Source: Agaribacterium sp. ZY112 (lineage in GTDB: Bacteria > Pseudomonadota > Gammaproteobacteria > Pseudomonadales > Cellvibrionaceae). From it: a DNA stretch of 64,000 bases. The stretch covers positions 1,550,001 through 1,614,000 of the forward strand of contig NZ_CP166840.1 of the NCBI RefSeq assembly GCF_041346925.1, read 5' to 3'. The notes beneath the pieces are model-generated. The model was given only the letters and a program-made list of their open reading frames with translations, was not told where the DNA came from and did not search any database. The translations under genes were made by a program, and so were the position numbers. Position 1 is the first letter of the stretch. Every line of letters starts with the position of its first letter. Below are positions 59,573 through 64,000 of this stretch, piece by piece.

Positions 59573-61076
59573 AACGGCTCTTTATTTACTTGTTTTGTTA
59601 TTGGTGCTTGTTGGGCTTGCGCTTACTTGGCAGCGTCACAATGTTTATCAGGTGCCTTGGTTGCCAGGCGAAAAACAACAAGTGTGGTCTGTTGAAGCCA
59701 AGCTTGAATTTTTAGGTTCTGGTGAGCCCGCCTTGGTGTCCTTGGCACTGCCTGATTCTCAGCGTGGCAAAGAGTTGTTGAGTGAATATACCGCCAGCCC
59801 AGGTTATGGCTTGGCCTTTGTTTTACGTGAAGGCGTACGCCGTGCTGAATGGTCTATCAGTCGCGCAGAAGGCCCTCAAACACTGTATTACCGCGCTGAA
59901 TTTACCAGCGACAACAAACTTAAATTAGCCCAGTCTAAGCCCGCTTTAGTTGCCAGTCCTCTGCTTAGTCACTCGGGGCCACAAAGTTCAGCTGCTCGGC
60001 AGCTTTTAAGCCAAGCAAGCTTGCGTTCTGCCGATGAGCGGACCTTAGTTAGAGAGCTTGTACGTGAATTTAACGCCGAGGAGCAAGCGGTTGCTTTATT
60101 AAGTGATACCGCGCCTCGTGAGCAGTGGCTACAAGCCCTGTTGATGGATGCGACGGTTGCTACGCGAATTATTTCGGTTTTAACTCTAGAAGATGGTCGG
60201 CGTCGCTCGCAGCTAAGCCCGTATTTACAAGTTTTTGTCAGTGACAGCGACTACTTTCTTGTTGACCCTTATTCTGGTTTACCAGCAGACGAAGATCACT
60301 TGTTGATGTGGGAATATCGTTCAGCGCCTTTACTTGATGTTGAAGGTGGACGTTATTCGCGAGTTTCTTTCTCTGTGATTGAGAATAAGTTAGCCGTTCG
60401 AGATATTGTGGCTCAACGCCATCAGAGTATTGCGAGTTTGCACGATTTTTCGATTCACCAGTTGCCTCTTTCAGAGCAGGCTTTGTTTAAAGGTATTTTG
60501 TTAGTCCCTATTGGGGTTTTACTTGTTTGCCTTTTACGTATTGTTATCGGCATTAAGACAGCCGGTACCTTTATGCCGGTATTAATTGCGATAGCCTTTA
60601 TACAAACAAGCTTACTCACTGGCCTAGTTGGTTTTGTTTTAATTGTCGGCGTAGGCTTATTAATCCGAGGCTATTTAAGCCAGCTAAATTTACTTTTGGT
60701 CGCGCGGATATCAACGGTCATTATTGCCGTAATTATTTTAATCGCCGTGCTTGCGGTTATCAGTTACCAACTTGGTTGGAGTGAAGGTTTAAAAATAAGC
60801 TTTTTCCCTATGGTTATTCTTAGTTGGACGATCGAACGCATGTCGATTTTGTGGGAAGAAGAAGGTGGTAGAGAGGTCCTACTTCAGGTGTCGGGCTCTT
60901 TATTTACGGCTGTTTTGGCTTACCTTTTGATGACCAATCACTATGTGCAGCACTTAACCTTTAACTTTCTTGGCCTGCAGTTAGTACTTATGGCAGTGGT
61001 GTTATTATTGGGCAGTTATACCGGTTATCGAGTGTTGGAGCTGCATCGTTTTTATGCCCTTGTGAAGCGTAAATAA
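59559..61076 (+). CDS. inactive transglutaminase fused to 7 transmembrane helices
   Basis: 505 residues. One N-terminal membrane helix, then a periplasmic transglutaminase-like domain without a recognisable Cys-His-Asp triad (VREFNAEEQAVALLSD, LYYRAEFTSDNKLKL), and seven C-terminal membrane helices (KGILLVPIGVLLVCLLRIVI, GIKTAGTFMPVLIAIAFIQT). This is the Transglut_i_TM/7TM_transglut pair of families. It lies between the retropepsin-like gene and the ATP-grasp gene, the known conserved three-gene cluster predicted to handle a peptide substrate. It overlaps the ATP-grasp gene by 1 nt. Confidence 0.88.
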   Translation: MKHNKTALYLLVLLLVLVGLALTWQRHNVYQVPWLPGEKQQVWSVEAKLEFLGSGEPALVSLALPDSQRGKELLSEYTASPGYGLAFVLREGVRRAEWSISRAEGPQTLYYRAEFTSDNKLKLAQSKPALVASPLLSHSGPQSSAARQLLSQASLRSADERTLVRELVREFNAEEQAVALLSDTAPREQWLQALLMDATVATRIISVLTLEDGRRRSQLSPYLQVFVSDSDYFLVDPYSGLPADEDHLLMWEYRSAPLLDVEGGRYSRVSFSVIENKLAVRDIVAQRHQSIASLHDFSIHQLPLSEQALFKGILLVPIGVLLVCLLRIVIGIKTAGTFMPVLIAIAFIQTSLLTGLVGFVLIVGVGLLIRGYLSQLNLLLVARISTVIIAVIILIAVLAVISYQLGWSEGLKISFFPMVILSWTIERMSILWEEEGGREVLLQVSGSLFTAVLAYLLMTNHYVQHLTFNFLGLQLVLMAVVLLLGSYTGYRVLELHRFYALVKRK

Positions 61077-62044
61077 TGGGCTTTTTTTTGTGGGACCGCT
61101 GGCATCAGTTAAAAGGCATGGGCGTGCTGGGTATGAACCGGCGCAACCACCATTATATAGGCCGTTATAACGATCGTTCACTCTACCCTTTAGTGGATAA
61201 CAAGTTAAACACTAAGCAGCTGGCTCTAGAATTTGGAGTGAGCACGCCGAAGTTGATTGCGGTGGTTGATAATCAGCACGATGTTCCTCGTGTTGGAATC
61301 ATTCTGGGCAAGCATAAAGGCTTTTGCATCAAGCCTGCTAAAGGCTCTGGTGGCAAAGGTATCTTAGTTATTACCGAAAGTCGTTTAGCGGATGATGGGC
61401 AGCAATTGCAGTTTTGTAAGCCTAGCGGTGAATGGGTTGGCTTGGCTTATGTGCAAAGGCACATTTCCAATATCTTGGCGGGGCTCTTTTCTTTAGGGGG
61501 GGCCACCGATGTCGCTATGGTTGAGACTTTGTTAGTACCTAATAAAGAGCTTGCTGCATTTAGCTTTCAGGGGGTGCCGGATATTCGAGTGATTGTGTTC
61601 CGGGGGATTCCGGTGATGGCGATGATGCGCTTGGCTTGCGCGGCGTCACATGGTAAAGCTAATCTGCATCAAGGCGCGATTGGTGTCGGTCTTGATATTC
61701 ACAGTGGTGAAGCGGTGCATGCGGTGCAAAATGATCATCGTATAGAGCTTCATCCCGATACGGACATCGAGCTAAACTCTTTGTTTGTACCCCATTGGGA
61801 TGAGCTCTTAGAGCTCTCTATGGCCTGCCAAGAAATCAGCGGCTTGGGCTATTTGGGGGTGGATTTAGTCATTGATCAACATGAAGGCCCCACCTTGTTG
61901 GAATTGAATGCACGTCCTGGCCTGTCTATACAAATTGCTAATAATGCTGGGCTTATCCCCCGCCTAAGCGCAATTGAATCCCTAAACAAACCAGAATTGA
62001 TGAGCCGTGAAGCCAAGCTGGCTTATGCGCGAGAGCACTTTTAA
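61076..62044 (+). CDS. ATP-grasp alpha-L-glutamate ligase-like protein
   Basis: 322 residues, ATG in a TAATG overlap. ATP-grasp landmarks are GILVITESR and KPAKGSGGKGILVITE, LLELNARPGLSIQIANNAGL. This is the sugar-transport/ATPgrasp_ST-type family of amidoligases. With the 7TM transglutaminase-like and retropepsin-like genes it forms a three-gene operon predicted by comparative genomics to make or modify an unknown peptide at the envelope. Substrate is not known. Confidence 0.9.
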   Translation: MGFFLWDRWHQLKGMGVLGMNRRNHHYIGRYNDRSLYPLVDNKLNTKQLALEFGVSTPKLIAVVDNQHDVPRVGIILGKHKGFCIKPAKGSGGKGILVITESRLADDGQQLQFCKPSGEWVGLAYVQRHISNILAGLFSLGGATDVAMVETLLVPNKELAAFSFQGVPDIRVIVFRGIPVMAMMRLACAASHGKANLHQGAIGVGLDIHSGEAVHAVQNDHRIELHPDTDIELNSLFVPHWDELLELSMACQEISGLGYLGVDLVIDQHEGPTLLELNARPGLSIQIANNAGLIPRLSAIESLNKPELMSREAKLAYAREHF

Positions 62045-62175
62045 AGGCCCGTTTATAGCAGCGTGGGCCTGAATAAGAGCACGCTTTGGGCTTTATCCAT
62101 TTAGCCCCTGTGCCGTTCGTCAAGGGCAGGCTATAATGCCGGATTGACCTTAAGTAGCCCCCTAAAAGCATTCTT

Positions 62176-63432
62176 ATGAACGTTACCGATTACATGATCG
62201 ACCTTGGCAAAAAAGCTCGTAAAGCTTCTCGCCAAATGCTAGCTGCAAGCACCGCTGACAAAAACGGTGCTTTACTTGCGATTGCTAGTGAACTTGATGC
62301 CCAACGAGCAAGTATTGTTGCTGAAAACCAGCGTGATCTAGAAGCTGGTCGTGCTGCAGGTTTAGATGCTGCGCTGATTGATCGTTTAGAGCTAAACGAT
62401 GCGCGTATCGACGGCATGATCGAAGGTCTGAGCCAAGTAGCTGCGTTGCCTGATCCATGTGGTGAAATCACCGATATGAAAAACCGCCCTTCGGGCATTC
62501 AGGTTGGTAAGCAGCGTGTGCCACTGGGTGTGATCGGCATCATTTATGAAAGCCGCCCTAATGTCACCGTTGATGCAGCTAGCCTGTGCTTAAAAGCGGG
62601 TAACGCAACGATTTTACGTGGCGGTAAAGAAGCCATTCATAGTAATAAAGCGATCGCTAAGTGCATTGAGTTGGGTTTGGAAAAAACCGGCCTACCTAAA
62701 GACGCCGTGCAGGTTGTCGAAACAACCGATCGCGCTGCCGTTGGCGCCCTAATTACCATGCCTGAATATGTTGACGTGATTGTGCCTCGTGGTGGTCGCG
62801 GCTTGATTGAGCGTATTAGTGCCGATGCGCGAGTCAGCGTCATTAAGCACCTTGATGGTATTTGCCATGTCTTTATTGATAAAGATGCCGACCTGAAAAA
62901 AGCCCACGATATTGCGCTTAACAGTAAAACCCATCGTTATGGAGTGTGTAATGCGATGGAAACCTTATTGGTGCACGCCGATGTCGCCAAAGAGGTCTTA
63001 CCTGGTCTGCGTAAAGATTACGATGCTAAAGGTGTTGAGTTGCGTGGTTGTGCCCGCACCTTGGATATTTTGCCTGGCATTGAAACCGCCAGTGAAGAAG
63101 ATTGGGATACAGAATATTTAGCACCTGTATTAGCTATTAAAGTGGTCTCGAGCTTTGAAGAAGCAGTTGATCATATTAATACTCACAGCTCACAGCACAC
63201 CGAAAGCATCGTCACTGAAAATTACACCATGGCGCGTCAGTTTATTGCGCAGGTTGATAGCGCGTCTGTCATGATTAACGCATCAACCCGTTTTGCTGAT
63301 GGTTTTGAATACGGTTTAGGTGCAGAAATCGGTATTAGTACGGATAAAATTCATGCGCGTGGACCAGTTGGTTTAGAGGGGCTGACTTCCCAGAAGTGGG
63401 TTGTTATGGGCGATGGCCATATTCGCGTTTAA
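62176..63432 (+). CDS. proA: gamma-glutamyl phosphate reductase
   Basis: 418 residues. [20 protein letters not shown] and [20 protein letters not shown] define ProA, with the catalytic Cys in [20 protein letters not shown]. It reduces gamma-glutamyl phosphate to the semialdehyde in proline synthesis (cytoplasm). The gene is followed by nadD 16 nt downstream in the same direction, a common neighbour arrangement. proB is not adjacent. Confidence 0.98.
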   Translation: MNVTDYMIDLGKKARKASRQMLAASTADKNGALLAIASELDAQRASIVAENQRDLEAGRAAGLDAALIDRLELNDARIDGMIEGLSQVAALPDPCGEITDMKNRPSGIQVGKQRVPLGVIGIIYESRPNVTVDAASLCLKAGNATILRGGKEAIHSNKAIAKCIELGLEKTGLPKDAVQVVETTDRAAVGALITMPEYVDVIVPRGGRGLIERISADARVSVIKHLDGICHVFIDKDADLKKAHDIALNSKTHRYGVCNAMETLLVHADVAKEVLPGLRKDYDAKGVELRGCARTLDILPGIETASEEDWDTEYLAPVLAIKVVSSFEEAVDHINTHSSQHTESIVTENYTMARQFIAQVDSASVMINASTRFADGFEYGLGAEIGISTDKIHARGPVGLEGLTSQKWVVMGDGHIRV

Positions 63433-63448
63433 TGCAGCATAGTAAGTA

Positions 63449-64000
63449 GTGGCGGCATCGGTTGCAGTATTAGGTGGTAGTTTTGACCCTTTGCATTTAG
63501 GGCATTTAGCCTTGGTAAAAGCGGCTTTAGAGCAAATAAAGCCGGATTGTTTATTGCTTTTACCCTGTGCGACACCGCCTCATAAAGCGAACTTGGTCAG
63601 CTCTGCAGAAATGCGTTTGGCCATGCTGCAAGCGGCTGTTACGGAGCTTGCCGATTCTCGACTAGAAATAGACGTTCGGGAGTTTGAGCGTGAAGGAGCC
63701 TCTTACAGCTTATTAAGCCTGCAAGAGCTTCGAGCCAAATATGGTAAGGCTTGCAGTTTGAATTTCATCATTGGTTGGGATTCTCTGCAAAGCTTAGATC
63801 GCTGGTTTCAATGGCGAGAGTTATTTGCACTGTGTAACTTTGTGATTGCAAAACGACCGGGTTATACAGAGCTAGAATCAGCAGAAATACGCAAAGAAAA
63901 ACAGCAGCGTGAGGTCGAGGCGGCGCAATTAAATCAACACAGCGCCGGAGCTATGGCTGAATTGCCGATGCCTGCTTGGCCTATATCATCAAGTGAATTG
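63449..64000 (+). CDS. nadD: nicotinate-nucleotide adenylyltransferase (3' end outside window)
   Basis: GTG start at 63449, one codon after an in-frame stop region; the frame stays open to base 64000 (184 codons seen). The nucleotidyltransferase signature GGSFDPLHLGHLALVKAAL (T/G-x-F-D-P-x-H-x-G-H) is at the N-terminus, followed by LPCATPPHKANLVSSAEMRL, IGWDSLQSLDRWFQWRELF and, near the end, SSSEL. It makes nicotinate adenine dinucleotide for NAD synthesis. The final residues are cut off by the window. Confidence 0.95.
   Translation, partial: MAASVAVLGGSFDPLHLGHLALVKAALEQIKPDCLLLLPCATPPHKANLVSSAEMRLAMLQAAVTELADSRLEIDVREFEREGASYSLLSLQELRAKYGKACSLNFIIGWDSLQSLDRWFQWRELFALCNFVIAKRPGYTELESAEIRKEKQQREVEAAQLNQHSAGAMAELPMPAWPISSSEL

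Noticed and set aside
1..64000. tRNA or rRNA genes
   Set aside because: Intergenic regions were read for T-loop and acceptor patterns and none was convincing; no formal tRNA scan was possible.

Overview
The window is a gene-dense, mostly chromosomal housekeeping stretch from a Gammaproteobacterium. Gene order and protein sequences point to the broad Pseudomonadales/Cellvibrionales group, probably a marine or surface-associated heterotroph. That placement is an inference from dksA-gluQ-cbrA-cbrB-pcnB-folK-panB synteny, many lipoproteins and outer-membrane proteins, and c-di-GMP proteins; no rRNA or tRNA gene is present to confirm it. There is no prophage, IS element or CRISPR array.

Layout. 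1-9 kb: the end of a YfbK-type vWA protein, a small secreted protein, a NADAR protein, radA, a secreted M1-like metallopeptidase, a barrel-type surface antigen, two PilZ proteins and a lipoprotein. 9-16.6 kb: ettA, nhaA, a 680-bp non-coding gap, a two-repeat lipoprotein, glyA and a HAMP-GAF membrane sensor. 16.8-26.6 kb: an accessory-looking run with tandem GFA proteins, two CDF transporters, a 1047-residue FG-GAP/ASPIC/Big_2 lipoprotein, a DUF1624 membrane acyltransferase-like protein, an exported RidA-like lipoprotein and a DUF502 protein. 26.6-29.1 kb: an AT-richer patch with a GNAT, a small secreted protein, and an AraC-VOC pair. 29.2-38.2 kb: dxs and ppc, then a PAS histidine kinase with a REC-GGDEF-degenerate-EAL partner.

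38.2-48.5 kb holds the most interesting locus. On the minus strand it reads dksA, gluQ, a 60-residue cbrX-like ORF overlapping cbrA, cbrA (SSS transporter-histidine kinase), cbrB (sigma-54 response regulator), a non-coding gap, pcnB, folK, a deoxynucleoside kinase and panB. The cbrB-pcnB gap contains a candidate GTTAC/GTAAC activator dyad, a consensus GG-N10-GC sigma-54 promoter, about 300 nt extremely rich in AANAAN (CA) motifs, and a strong intrinsic terminator. This is the architecture of CrcZ, the decoy RNA that titrates Hfq/Crc in Pseudomonas carbon catabolite repression. I read it as a divergent CrcZ-type RNA driven by CbrB.

48.6-64 kb: a Rieske protein, a TfoX C-terminal-domain protein, an M15 peptidase-HAD-repeat-protein operon, ppa, mpl-ubiX, an RND exporter with an acidic insert, a VanZ-like protein, a retropepsin-like/inactive-transglutaminase-7TM/ATP-grasp operon, proA and the start of nadD. 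Many starts here are GTG or TTG; where a downstream ATG with a better ribosome site exists I chose it and say so.
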